Part shown: positions 10,046-19,881 of the stretch, in pieces
How positions within the stretch are numbered: position 1 is the stretch's first letter
How the letters are laid out: every line of letters begins with the position of its first letter
Source: Limnobacter sp. CACIAM 66H1
Lineage (GTDB): Bacteria > Pseudomonadota > Gammaproteobacteria > Burkholderiales > Burkholderiaceae_B
Direction: 5' to 3'
Assembly: GCF_001601825.1 (NCBI RefSeq)
Contig: NZ_LUJK01000031.1
Coordinates: forward strand, 1-39,817
Length of the DNA: 39,817 bases
Program-made: the position numbers and the translations under genes
The notes under the pieces: model-generated
Databases searched by the model: none
Seen by the model: the letters and a program-made list of their open reading frames with translations, nothing else
What the model was told of the DNA's origin: nothing

Positions 10046-11299
10046 ATGAACAAACCCTATGAATTTCCAGACGCCACCGGTCATTTCGGCCCCTATGGCG
10101 GAACTTTTGTGTCTGAAACCCTGGTTCATGCCCTGGAAGAACTGAAAAGTGTCTATGCGCATTATCAAAACGACCCCGAATTTTTGGCAGAGTTTGAAAG
10201 TGAACTGAAACATTTTGTGGGTCGCCCCAGTCCCATTTATCACGCCAAGCGGTGGTCTGATTTGGTCGGTGGGGCACAAATTTACTTCAAGCGGGAAGAC
10301 TTGAACCACACTGGCGCGCACAAAGTAAACAATTGCATCGGGCAAGCCATGTTGGCAAAGCGCATGGGTAAACCCCGTGTAATTGCGGAAACAGGCGCTG
10401 GCCAGCACGGCGTGGCTACGGCCACTGTGGCTGCGCGTTACGGGATGAAGTGTGTGGTGTACATGGGTCAGGAAGATGTGGCCCGGCAAGCACAAAACGT
10501 ATTCCGCATGAAACTGTTGGGTGCTGAGGTTATTCCGGTCACCTCTGGCTCCAGAACCCTCAAAGATGCCCTGAACGAAGCCATGCGCGACTGGGTGACG
10601 AACGTGGAAGACACGTTTTACATCATTGGCACCGTCGCGGGCCCACACCCATACCCCATGTTGGTTCGCGACTTCCAAAGCGTAATTGGTCGCGAATGTA
10701 TTCAGCAAATGCCGACCATGGTGGGCAAGCAGCCAGATTATGTGCTGGCCTGTGTAGGTGGCGGATCAAACGCCATGGGTATTTTCCATCCATATTTGAA
10801 CGTGGATGGCGTGAAGCTGGTGGGCGTGGAAGCTGCGGGCGAGGGTATTGAAACTGGCAAGCATGCTGCATCGCTGAGCGCTGGCACGCCGGGCGTGTTG
10901 CATGGTAACCGTACCTACCTGTTGCAAAGCGATGATGGTCAGATTATTGAAACCCATTCGGTTTCCGCGGGTCTGGATTATCCCGGCGTTGGCCCCGAGC
11001 ATGCGTGGCTGAAGGATTCTGGCCGGGCCGAATACGTGGGCATTACCGATGCTGAAGCGCTTGAAGCCTTCCACCAGTGCTGCCGCATTGAGGGCATCAT
11101 CCCTGCGCTGGAAAGCAGCCATGCCTTGGCCCATGCCGCGAAGCTGGCCAAAACCCTGCCCAAAGACAAAGTGATTCTGGTAAACCTGTCGGGCCGTGGT
11201 GACAAGGATATGCACACCGTGGCGCGCCTGAGTGGCGCCGAGTTTTATTGCCACCCCGATTGCAAAACAGGTGCAGAAATGGCCTGCAACAAGAAATAA
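10046..11299 (+). CDS. trpB: Tryptophan synthase beta chain
   Basis: PLP-dependent subunit that condenses indole with serine, working as an alpha2-beta2 complex with TrpA. The start is ATG 10046 ([15 protein letters not shown]), giving 417 residues; the in-frame TTG at 10034 is less likely. The PLP lysine is Lys93 in [10 protein letters not shown], the glutamate in [10 protein letters not shown] is present, and the phosphate-binding glycines are in [10 protein letters not shown]. It lies between trpF and trpA with 23- and 15-base gaps, so it is almost certainly co-transcribed. Confidence 0.97.
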   Translation: MNKPYEFPDATGHFGPYGGTFVSETLVHALEELKSVYAHYQNDPEFLAEFESELKHFVGRPSPIYHAKRWSDLVGGAQIYFKREDLNHTGAHKVNNCIGQAMLAKRMGKPRVIAETGAGQHGVATATVAARYGMKCVVYMGQEDVARQAQNVFRMKLLGAEVIPVTSGSRTLKDALNEAMRDWVTNVEDTFYIIGTVAGPHPYPMLVRDFQSVIGRECIQQMPTMVGKQPDYVLACVGGGSNAMGIFHPYLNVDGVKLVGVEAAGEGIETGKHAASLSAGTPGVLHGNRTYLLQSDDGQIIETHSVSAGLDYPGVGPEHAWLKDSGRAEYVGITDAEALEAFHQCCRIEGIIPALESSHALAHAAKLAKTLPKDKVILVNLSGRGDKDMHTVARLSGAEFYCHPDCKTGAEMACNKK

Positions 11300-11314
11300 A
11301 TTTCTATTAAAACC

Positions 11315-12130
11315 ATGTCAAGAATCAAAGCAGTATTTGCAAAATTGAAAGAAGAGGGTCGCAAGGGCCTGATTCCGTTCGTCACCGGCGGTGACCCCGA
11401 CCCGGGTCAAACTGTGGCCATGTTGCATGCCTTGGCCAATGCAGGTTCCGATGTCATTGAGTTGGGCGTGCCGTTTTCTGACCCCATGGCCGATGGCCCG
11501 GTTATTCAGCGTTCAAGCGAACGTGCGCTTGAAAAGGGAGTGACTTCCCGCAAAATTCTGGATTATGTCGCTGAGTTTCGTCAGACCAACCAACACACTC
11601 CAATCGTGCTCATGGGGTATGCCAACCCCATCGAACGCATGGGTGTTGAAAAGTATGTCGCCGAGGCAAAAAAGGCGGGTGTGGATGGTGTATTGGTGGT
11701 GGATTACCCGCCCGAGGAGTCACTTGAGTTTTCCAAATACCTGCTTGCCGCTGAACTGGATCCTATATTTTTGCTGGCACCTACCTCTTCCGATGAGCGC
11801 ATTGAAAAAGTGGCAAAGGCAGCCAGCGGTTATGTGTATTACGTGTCGCTGAAAGGCGTGACTGGTGCGCAAAACCTGAATGCTGCGGAAGTCAGTTCCA
11901 AGTTGCCCACCATTCGCAAATTCACTGACGTGCCCGTGGGCGTCGGTTTTGGTATTCGCGATGCCGAGTCGGCATGCCGTGTCGCACAATCCGCAGATGC
12001 GGTGGTGATTGGCTCTGCATTGATTCAATTTTTAGAAGCAGGTAGCCCACAAGAGGCCGCCGCTTTGGCGGGCAAGTTTATTGCCCCGATTCGTGCTGCG
12101 CTGGATGCGCAATTTGGCACGACACAATAA
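11315..12130 (+). CDS. trpA: Tryptophan synthase alpha chain
   Basis: Cleaves indole-3-glycerol phosphate to indole and glyceraldehyde 3-phosphate and channels indole to TrpB. The 271 residues form a TIM barrel. The catalytic Glu49 and Asp60 are in [15 protein letters not shown], at the same positions as in Salmonella TrpA. The phosphate-binding loop is seen at VGFGIRDAE and the C-terminal VIGSALI. The start at ATG 11315 has only a weak ribosome site, consistent with coupling to trpB 15 bases upstream. accD follows after 33 bases. Confidence 0.97.
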   Translation: MSRIKAVFAKLKEEGRKGLIPFVTGGDPDPGQTVAMLHALANAGSDVIELGVPFSDPMADGPVIQRSSERALEKGVTSRKILDYVAEFRQTNQHTPIVLMGYANPIERMGVEKYVAEAKKAGVDGVLVVDYPPEESLEFSKYLLAAELDPIFLLAPTSSDERIEKVAKAASGYVYYVSLKGVTGAQNLNAAEVSSKLPTIRKFTDVPVGVGFGIRDAESACRVAQSADAVVIGSALIQFLEAGSPQEAAALAGKFIAPIRAALDAQFGTTQ

Positions 12131-12163
12131 CTTCCAAAAGAAATCCTCAGCAAGGGAAAGTGT

Positions 12164-13042
12164 ATGAGTTGGTTTGACAAAATTATTCCACCGCGCATTT
12201 CCTCAAAGACACCCGGCGACGCAGCCAAGAAAAGCGTTCCTGAAGGTATTTGGGCGAAATGCAAGAGCTGTGATGCAGTGCTCTATCAAAATGATTTGGT
12301 GAGCAATGCCATGGTTTGCCCCTCGTGCACCTATCACATGCGCATCGGGTCTCGCGAGCGCCTGAATTTGTTGTTCGACAATGATGAGCGCATTGAAATT
12401 GGGCAGGAAGTGCTGCCCATGGATACTTTGAAATTCAAAGACAGCAAAAGTTACACTGCACGTTTGAATGAAGCCAAAGAGGCCACTGGTGAAACCGATG
12501 CCTTGGTGGTTCAGAAAGGTGTGATGAACGGAATTGAGGTGGTCATTGCCTGCTTTGAATTTGAGTTCATGGGGGGGTCAATGGGCTCTGTCGTGGGCGA
12601 GCGTTTTTGTCGCGGCGTGCAGGCGGCGCTTGACGCCAATGTTCCGTTTATCAGCATTGCGGCCTCTGGCGGCGCTCGCATGCAGGAAGGCTTGGGTTCG
12701 CTGATGCAAATGGCAAAAACCTCGGCCATGCTGGCCAAGTTGAGTCAGGCCAAGCTTCCCTATATTTCTGTGCTGACCGACCCTACGATGGGCGGCGTTT
12801 CTGCGAGTTTCGCTTTTCTGGGCGATGTGGTGGTTGCAGAGCCCAAAGCCTTGATTGGTTTTGCCGGCCCACGAGTGATCGAACAAACTGTTCGTCAAAC
12901 CTTGCCTGAAGGTTTTCAGCGTGCCGAGTTTTTGATGGAAAAGGGTGCGGTGGATTGCATTGTAGATCGCCGTGAAATGAAGAAAACCCTGACCAGCCTT
13001 CTGGCGCTGTTGATGAAAAAACAGATTGACCAGCCGGCTTGA
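12164..13042 (+). CDS. accD: Acetyl-CoA carboxylase carboxyltransferase subunit beta
   Basis: Beta half of the carboxyltransferase that transfers CO2 from carboxybiotin to acetyl-CoA, the first step of fatty acid synthesis. The 292 residues include the N-terminal four-cysteine zinc ribbon (Cys33, Cys36, Cys52, Cys55) and the crotonase-like core with [12 protein letters not shown] and [10 protein letters not shown], which form the acyl-CoA oxyanion region. The ribosome site AGGGAAAG precedes ATG 12164. The partner gene accA is not in this window. The trpA-accD-folC order is shared with many proteobacteria. Confidence 0.97.
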   Translation: MSWFDKIIPPRISSKTPGDAAKKSVPEGIWAKCKSCDAVLYQNDLVSNAMVCPSCTYHMRIGSRERLNLLFDNDERIEIGQEVLPMDTLKFKDSKSYTARLNEAKEATGETDALVVQKGVMNGIEVVIACFEFEFMGGSMGSVVGERFCRGVQAALDANVPFISIAASGGARMQEGLGSLMQMAKTSAMLAKLSQAKLPYISVLTDPTMGGVSASFAFLGDVVVAEPKALIGFAGPRVIEQTVRQTLPEGFQRAEFLMEKGAVDCIVDRREMKKTLTSLLALLMKKQIDQPA

Positions 13043-13078
13043 AACCGAGCGGCCTGAAAACTAGCAGCCTGAATACTT

Positions 13079-14485
13079 ATGAACCAAGCAGTACCCCAAC
13101 CAAACCCTTCCAAACCGATGAAGCCAGCCGCCAATGCGGCATTGAATGAGTGGCTGGCTTATCTGGAGTCGATTCACAGCAAACCAATTGATATGGGTCT
13201 GGACCGCTTGAAAGTGGTTCAGAAACACATGAGTTTTGCCTTAAATGGCGTGGTGTTTACAGTAGCGGGTACGAATGGCAAGGGGTCAACCTGCGCCATG
13301 CTGGAAAGCATTCTGATTCAGGCGGGCTACAAGGTGGGCATGTACACCTCGCCGCATCTGATCCGCTTTACTGAACGCGCCCGCATCAATGGTGCCGAGG
13401 TGGAGGAGCCGGAGCTGATTTCCGCCTTCGAACAGGTGGAACAGGCCCGCATCGCAACGGGTGTTTCCCTGACTTATTTTGAGTTCACCACGCTGGCAGT
13501 GGCCTTGGTGTTCTCTCGTCTAGATCTGGATGCCGTTATTCTGGAAGTGGGCTTGGGTGGCCGATTGGACGCGGTCAATATTTTTGACACCGACTGCGCG
13601 ATTTGCACCAGCGTCGATCTTGATCATCAAGCCTTTCTTGGGCCCGACCGGGAAAGCATTGGCCGCGAGAAGGCGGGTATATTCCGAGCAGGCAAGCCCG
13701 CCATTGTAGGCGACCCCAAACCGCCACAAAGCGTGATCGACCATGCCAATTCAATTGGTGCCGATTTGTGGCTGTTTGCGCGCGACTACAACTACAGTGG
13801 CGACAAGCAGCAATGGGCCTACGGCGGGCGTACCATGCGCCGTGCTGCACTCGCATACCCGGCTTTGCGGGGCACCAACCAATTGTTGAATGCCTCAGCA
13901 GCGTTGGCTGCGCTGGAATCTGTGCGGGATCGTTTGCCTGTGCCAGCACAATCGATTCGGCAGGGTTTTCTCTTGGTGGAGTGGCCAGGGCGTTTTCAAG
14001 TGCTGCCGGGTCAACCCACGGTGGTTCTGGACGTTGGACACAATCCCCATGCTGCCGCGCACTTGCGTGAAAGCCTCGACAACATGGGTTTTTTTCCATA
14101 TACCCATTGCATTTTCGGCATGCTGGCGGACAAGGACGCTGTAGAAGTGGTCAAGGCCCTGAAAGACCGTGTAGACCATTGGCACTTGGTGCCGCTTGAA
14201 GGTGACCGGGGGCGCAGCACCGCCCAGTTGAAGCAGCAGCTTGAACTGGCCGGTGTAGATGCTGGGGCTTTTGACTGGGTTGGTAATTCCCAGGCACTGG
14301 CCAAAGGTGGTATTGCAAAGCAGCCGCCAGAAAAAAGTGTGCAGAGCTACGAGAGTGTGGGTCAAGCGTACGCGGTGGTCACTTCTGCAGTGCCGCCCAA
14401 TGATAGAATTCTGGTTTTTGGATCCTTCCTGGTCGTGGCACAAGCCATGCAAGCCAAAGAAGCGCTTCGAAAACGTCCCGGTTAA
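13079..14485 (+). CDS. folC: Bifunctional folylpolyglutamate / dihydrofolate synthase
   Basis: Mur-ligase-superfamily enzyme that adds glutamate to dihydropteroate and to folates. The 468 residues are slightly longer than E. coli FolC (422), partly from an N-terminal Pro/Ala-rich tail and a C-terminal insertion. Residues 62-70 (VAGTNGKGS) form the ATP-binding P-loop, with the Mur-like block EVGLGGRLDAVN and the C-terminal-domain motif VLDVGHNPHA. The start is ATG 13079 at a short gap after accD. A start further inside is possible because the first 20 residues look unstructured, but no better ribosome site is seen. Confidence 0.95.
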   Translation: MNQAVPQPNPSKPMKPAANAALNEWLAYLESIHSKPIDMGLDRLKVVQKHMSFALNGVVFTVAGTNGKGSTCAMLESILIQAGYKVGMYTSPHLIRFTERARINGAEVEEPELISAFEQVEQARIATGVSLTYFEFTTLAVALVFSRLDLDAVILEVGLGGRLDAVNIFDTDCAICTSVDLDHQAFLGPDRESIGREKAGIFRAGKPAIVGDPKPPQSVIDHANSIGADLWLFARDYNYSGDKQQWAYGGRTMRRAALAYPALRGTNQLLNASAALAALESVRDRLPVPAQSIRQGFLLVEWPGRFQVLPGQPTVVLDVGHNPHAAAHLRESLDNMGFFPYTHCIFGMLADKDAVEVVKALKDRVDHWHLVPLEGDRGRSTAQLKQQLELAGVDAGAFDWVGNSQALAKGGIAKQPPEKSVQSYESVGQAYAVVTSAVPPNDRILVFGSFLVVAQAMQAKEALRKRPG

Positions 14486-14502
14486 TTTTTTCAGGAGTGC
14501 AG

Positions 14503-15222
14503 GTGAGTTCAAATTCGCGTTCTACTGCCAGGAACAAAGTCAACAACGATCCAGTTGATGAGTTGAAACGCAGGTCCAGAAGGCGGTTGGTGGGCTCCAT
14601 CGCACTTTTTCTGGCCGCTATCATTGTGGTTCCCGCTTTGGTGGAAAACGAACCTTCCCAGACCAGCAGTGATATTGAGCTGGTCGTTCCTGATCGTCCA
14701 TCTGCTGAAATTCCGACACAGGCTCCAGTACCCTCAGAATCCCCAACAATTGAAGCGTCAAGGTCTACCCAGGAGCAGGCTGTCGCCACCGCACCAGTTG
14801 CGCCTCCAGTAGAACCACCACCGCTGGTTTCCGAACCTGCGCCTGAACCCAAGGTTGAACCCAGGCCCGAGATTAAGCCTGCCCCAAAAGCTGAAATCAA
14901 ACCAGACATCAAGCAAGAAGCCAAACCTGAACCCAAGGTTGAGCCTAAGACTGAACCCAAGATTGAAGACCCAATTGCGGCATTTGCCAAGGCAGAGGTG
15001 TATTGGGTTCAGGTTGCTGCGGTCAGTGACAAGGCTCGCGCCGACGCATTGAGCAAAGAATTGAGCGGCAAGGGTTTCCCTGCGAAGGTGGAGTCTACCA
15101 GCTCTGGCAATGGCACGGTATTCAGGGTGAGAGTCGGGCCAATTTCAGGCCAGACCAAGGCCGATGAAACCAAAGCCAAGCTGGCCGCGGCAGGTTACTC
15201 GTCGGGGAGAGTAGTGCAGTGA
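14503..15222 (+). CDS. SPOR-domain membrane protein (DedD-like)
   Basis: Predicted bitopic inner-membrane protein that binds denuded septal peptidoglycan through a C-terminal SPOR domain, as DedD and FtsN do. The start is GTG 14503, preceded by AGGAG five bases upstream; 239 residues. A basic cytoplasmic tail (RRSRRR) leads into one membrane helix (about residues 28-46, LVGSIALFLAAIIVVPALV), then a long Pro/Glu/Lys-rich periplasmic linker, then SPOR (about 165-239, starting YWVQVAAVSDKARADAL). The same position between folC and cvpA is held by DedD-like proteins in many proteobacteria. The stop overlaps the cvpA start. Confidence 0.9.
   Translation: MSSNSRSTARNKVNNDPVDELKRRSRRRLVGSIALFLAAIIVVPALVENEPSQTSSDIELVVPDRPSAEIPTQAPVPSESPTIEASRSTQEQAVATAPVAPPVEPPPLVSEPAPEPKVEPRPEIKPAPKAEIKPDIKQEAKPEPKVEPKTEPKIEDPIAAFAKAEVYWVQVAAVSDKARADALSKELSGKGFPAKVESTSSGNGTVFRVRVGPISGQTKADETKAKLAAAGYSSGRVVQ
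14836..14976 (+). repeat. Low-complexity Pro-Glu-Lys linker repeat
   Basis: This part of the SPOR gene encodes a degenerate repeat of short units such as PEPKVEP, PEIKP, PKAEIKP and PEPKVEPKTEPK. The DNA repeats words like CCCAAGGTTGA. It is a flexible periplasmic spacer between membrane helix and SPOR domain and may vary in length between strains. Confidence 0.7.
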
Positions 15223-15710
15223 CGATATTCGATTACATCGTCATTGCCGTGGTGGTGCTGTCGGTCATTCTGGGTTTGTTCCGCGGCATGGTTAAGGAAG
15301 TACTGTCGCTGGCCAACTGGGTGTTGGCCTTCTGGGTGGCCAATCGTTATGGCGCAGACCTGGCGGTTTACATGGACTGGGCCGAATCGCTCAGTCCACC
15401 GATGAAGGCCCTGATAGGTTGCGCCGCTGCATTTTTCGCAACCATGTTGGTGGGTGCGATTCTGATTTCACTGCTGGGCAAAATTGTTGCCGCAGCAGGT
15501 TTGGGTTTTGCGGACCGTGGCTTGGGTGCCACGTTCGGCTTCGCGCGTGGTTTATTTATTGTGTTGGTGCTGGTAACTGGGGCAGGTTTTACTTCGCTTC
15601 CGGAACAGCCATTTTGGCGAAATGCCATGTTGTCCCCTTTGGCCGTGGATGCGATGAGAGAGATCAAGCCGCATTTGCCCGAAAGTGTGGCCAAATGGGT
15701 GCGCTACTAG
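15219..15710 (+). CDS. cvpA: CvpA family membrane protein
   Basis: Small inner-membrane protein of the colicin V production family, 163 residues with about four predicted helices (near residues 4-20, 27-45, 66-90 and 101-122). The first helix region IFDYIVIAVVVLSVILGLFRG is typical, with the conserved GLFRGMVKEVLSL. The start is GTG 15219, overlapping the preceding stop (GTGA). In E. coli it lies directly upstream of purF, as it does here, and its loss blocks colicin V export; the wider role is in envelope homeostasis. purF begins nine bases later. Confidence 0.93.
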   Translation: MTIFDYIVIAVVVLSVILGLFRGMVKEVLSLANWVLAFWVANRYGADLAVYMDWAESLSPPMKALIGCAAAFFATMLVGAILISLLGKIVAAAGLGFADRGLGATFGFARGLFIVLVLVTGAGFTSLPEQPFWRNAMLSPLAVDAMREIKPHLPESVAKWVRY

Positions 15711-15719
15711 GAGCTTTCA

Positions 15720-17234
<1,515 letters not shown>

Positions 17235-17331
17235 GCGAGGGTTCACAATCGCTGACTTTTGACCAAGCGGAATTCATGCTTTTGTCAGTTTTAAGTCAGC
17301 GCTTGGGGTAAAATGTTCAACTGATTGATTT

Positions 17332-17358
17332 AAAAGCGCGAAATGGTTCGCGCTTTTT
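17332..17358 (+). terminator. Intrinsic-terminator-like hairpin between purF and lysC
   Basis: A perfect 11-bp inverted repeat, AAAAGCGCGAA (17332-17342) and TTCGCGCTTTT (17347-17357), with the 4-base loop ATGG and an extra T. The form is that of a Rho-independent terminator and would end the long + strand block after purF. It ends only 23 bases before the lysC ATG, so it may also lie in the lysC leader. Confidence 0.7.
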
Positions 17359-17380
17359 ATTTGTGCAGGGCGATCTGACT

Positions 17381-18637
17381 ATGTCACTGATAGTACATAA
17401 ATACGGTGGCACCTCCATGGGGTCCACAGAACGTATCAAGAATGTAGCCAAGCGTGTCGCCAAATGGCATCGCGCGGGCTATCAAATGGTGGTGGTGCCA
17501 TCGGCCATGTCGGGCGAAACCAACCGACTAATCGGCTTGGCCAAGGAAATTCAGGCTGAGCCTGATCCCCGTGAACTCGATATGCTGTGTTGCACAGGTG
17601 AGCAGGCATCCGTGGCTTTGTTGGCCATGGCGTTGAAGGCTGAAGGCCTGGATGCAATCAGTTTTTCGGGATGGCAGGTACCCATTAAGACTGACAGCAG
17701 CTACACCAAAGCACGTATTGAGTCGATTGATGACACTCGAGTGAAAGCTGAATTGAACGCCGGCAAAGTGGTGATCATCACCGGTTTTCAGGGCATTGAT
17801 GAGGCGGGGAACCAAACGACGCTGGGCCGTGGTGGTTCCGATACTTCTGCTGTGGCAATCGCCGCAGCAATGGGTGCAGCTGAGTGCCTCATTTATACCG
17901 ATGTAGACGGTGTGTATACCACTGACCCTCGCGTGGTGCCCGAGGCACGCCGCATGCGCGTTGTGAGTTTTGAAGAAATGCTGGAAATGGCCTCCTTGGG
18001 CTCAAAGGTTCTGCAAATTCGCTCCGTTGAGTTTGCAGGCAAGTACCGCGTGCCTACTCGTGTGCTTTCCAGCTTGACCGACCCAATGATGTCGCTGGAC
18101 GAAGAAAAAGTGTCTGGCACGCTGATTACTTTTGAGGAAGATGAACATATGGAACAGGCTGTTGTTTCCGGTATCGCTTTCAACCGTGATGAAGCAAAAG
18201 TGACCATTCGTGGCGTGCCTGACAAGCCCGGTGTGGCCTATCAAATTTTGGGTCAGGTTGCAGAAGCCAACATCGACGTGGACATGATCATTCAGAACCA
18301 GGGTTCGGATGGCACCACCGATTTCACTTTCACCGTACACCGCAACGAATTCAACAAAACCATGGATTTGTTGAAAAACAAGATTCAAGGCAGCGTGGGT
18401 GCACGTGAAGTGGCGGGCGACACCAACGTGTGCAAGGTATCGATTGTGGGCATCGGCATGCGTTCACATGTGGGCGTGGCCAGCCTGATGTTCAAAACCT
18501 TGTCGGAAGAGGGCATCAACATTCAGATGATTTCTACATCTGAAATCAAGGTGTCGGTGTTGATCGACGACAAGTACATGGAATTGGCAGTTCGTGCCCT
18601 ACACAAGGCCTTTGGTCTGGAAAAAGAAGCGGCTTGA
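17381..18637 (+). CDS. lysC: Aspartate kinase
   Basis: Phosphorylates aspartate to aspartyl-4-phosphate, entry to lysine, threonine and methionine synthesis. From ATG 17381 it is 418 residues, the size of monofunctional aspartokinases. The kinase motif KYGGTSM is at residues 7-13, with FQGIDEAGNQTTLGRGGSDTS and the EEMLEMASLGSKVLQIRSVE block. Two ACT domains follow (about residues 265-418), which in the family bind lysine and threonine for feedback control. An in-frame GTG at 17363 is an alternative start. It stands apart from asd and is followed by tRNA-Ser, a neighbour pair also known from other Burkholderiales. Confidence 0.96.
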   Translation: MSLIVHKYGGTSMGSTERIKNVAKRVAKWHRAGYQMVVVPSAMSGETNRLIGLAKEIQAEPDPRELDMLCCTGEQASVALLAMALKAEGLDAISFSGWQVPIKTDSSYTKARIESIDDTRVKAELNAGKVVIITGFQGIDEAGNQTTLGRGGSDTSAVAIAAAMGAAECLIYTDVDGVYTTDPRVVPEARRMRVVSFEEMLEMASLGSKVLQIRSVEFAGKYRVPTRVLSSLTDPMMSLDEEKVSGTLITFEEDEHMEQAVVSGIAFNRDEAKVTIRGVPDKPGVAYQILGQVAEANIDVDMIIQNQGSDGTTDFTFTVHRNEFNKTMDLLKNKIQGSVGAREVAGDTNVCKVSIVGIGMRSHVGVASLMFKTLSEEGINIQMISTSEIKVSVLIDDKYMELAVRALHKAFGLEKEAA

Positions 18638-18709
18638 ACTGGAGTTTGGGCTGAGTTTTGAGTGATGGGAATGCGGTGCAATTTGCGTGAAAGCGATTTG
18701 CGCCAGCAT

Positions 18710-18738
18710 TCAACATTTTGGCCGAAACCGTGTATAAT
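18710..18738 (+). promoter_or_regulatory. Promoter of the tRNA-Ser gene
   Basis: A perfect -10 hexamer TATAAT lies at 18733-18738, ten bases before the mature tRNA 5' end. A 4/6 match to the -35 box (TCAACA, 18710-18715) stands 17 bases upstream of it. The spacing fits a sigma-70 promoter. Confidence 0.65.
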
Positions 18739-18748
18739 TCGGCCTTCT

Positions 18749-18839
18749 GGAGACGTGGCCGAGTGGTCGAAGGCACTCCCCTGCTAAGGGAGCATACCCC
18801 AAAAGGGTATCGGAAGTTCGAATCTTCTCGTCTCCGCCA
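18749..18839 (+). tRNA. tRNA-Ser (anticodon GCU)
   Basis: A class II tRNA of 91 bases with the CCA end encoded. The acceptor stem GGAGACG (18749-18755) pairs with CGTCTCC (18829-18835), followed by discriminator G and CCA. The anticodon stem CTCCC/GGGAG encloses the loop CTGCTAA with anticodon GCT at 18783-18785, reading AGC and AGU codons. The long variable arm (ATACCC, CAAAA, GGGTAT) is typical of tRNA-Ser, and the T loop TTCGAAT is present. Confidence 0.97.
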
Positions 18840-18844
18840 GAATG

Positions 18845-18876
18845 AAAAAGGGATCCCGCTTGGGATCCCTTTTTTT
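18845..18876. terminator. Bidirectional intrinsic terminator
   Basis: AAAAAGGGATCCC (18845-18857) and GGGATCCCTTTTT (18862-18874) form a perfect 13-bp stem around GCTT, with T runs on both strands. It ends the tRNA-Ser transcript on the + strand. On the - strand it sits directly at the stop codon of the lipid-kinase-like gene and can end that transcript too. Confidence 0.9.
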
Positions 18877-19807
18877 ATTCCATCGCCACAAACTGCACTG
18901 CGGGGGCGCTGTTGATTTGAATCGAAGTCAATGGGGCGTGCACATCGCCATCCAGCTGCCAGGCTGTGGGCGAGTCAAATTGAAACTGCATGCTACCAAT
19001 CGTGCTGCGTTCAACGCCAATACTTTGCGGCATGGCACCAAACCAGATTCGGATCAAATTTAGCACCAGTGGCAGTTTGTTCGGCACACCGGCAATCAGG
19101 CACATGTCTTGTTTGGCTTTGTTGCCACCACTGGTAGACACACGAAACCGCAACGGCAAGCACTGAATACTGAGCGCCAGGCAGGCCTGCCATGCAAACC
19201 TCTGCGGTGGTGCACTGTCGCGAGCTTGCTGCCCATTGACCGTAGAGAACAGGTTTTCTACGAAGGTACTGCGTCGAATAATTCCCCACGCTATTTTGGT
19301 CAACAGTTTTGCAGCCGCAATTGGACCACTGCCCATGCTGTAGTAAGCATGCATGAAGTTCACGGTGACACCAAACCCAAATACAAAACCATATTGTTGA
19401 CTGGAGGTTTTGATGGGATACCGCGGCGAGCAGTGCAGGTGGAAGTTGGCCTGATTTTCAACCAACCACCCCAGGGCTTTGAGAGGTGACGTTTTGGGAT
19501 ACACATCCCACGCGATCATGTTCATGGTGCCCGCGTGCAAGGGGAAAATGGCAGGTATCGCATGGTCGCCCCACACTTTGGCTGCAGCGCCCAGTACCGC
19601 TGAAACCGTGCCGTCGCCACCAAAGGGGACAATGACCGAGGGTGGGGTGTCTTTGTAGGACAAAAGCGCCTGCTCCAGTTCTGAGGCATTTTGAGTCAAT
19701 GCCACATGCCCGGCATTGCCCAAGATGCGGTGAATTTCCGCAAGACTGCCACTTGAGTTGCGTGTTTTGAGATACCCGGCTTTGGGGTTTGCAATGACAA
19801 GAATCAC
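18875..19807 (-). CDS. Diacylglycerol/sphingosine-kinase-like lipid kinase
   Basis: Member of the DAGK catalytic-domain family (DgkB/YegS/LCB5-like), 310 residues, no membrane helix, probably a membrane-associated lipid kinase. The N-terminal ILVIANPKAG fits the family's nucleotide-binding start and the signature GGDGT is at residues 63-67. The second glycine-rich site reads HAGTMNMIAWD, where YegS-type enzymes usually have GTGNDFA-like residues, so the lipid substrate may differ. The start is GTG 19807; no clear ribosome site is visible, but the family alignment begins exactly there. It is convergent with tRNA-Ser and shares its terminator. The substrate cannot be told from the sequence. Confidence 0.85.
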   Translation of the reverse strand: MILVIANPKAGYLKTRNSSGSLAEIHRILGNAGHVALTQNASELEQALLSYKDTPPSVIVPFGGDGTVSAVLGAAAKVWGDHAIPAIFPLHAGTMNMIAWDVYPKTSPLKALGWLVENQANFHLHCSPRYPIKTSSQQYGFVFGFGVTVNFMHAYYSMGSGPIAAAKLLTKIAWGIIRRSTFVENLFSTVNGQQARDSAPPQRFAWQACLALSIQCLPLRFRVSTSGGNKAKQDMCLIAGVPNKLPLVLNLIRIWFGAMPQSIGVERSTIGSMQFQFDSPTAWQLDGDVHAPLTSIQINSAPAVQFVAME

Positions 19808-19881
19808 GATAATTGAGTTATTGAATAAAGTTATTAATTTGGCCTGTCAATTTCAATCACAACTCAATGTCGTTAAACGTG

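Noticed and set aside
17282-17314. TTGTCA (17282-17287) with TAAAAT (17309-17314) as a full sigma-70 promoter for lysC
   Set aside because: The spacer is 21 bases, too long for a standard promoter; only the -10-like box is kept as a possibility.
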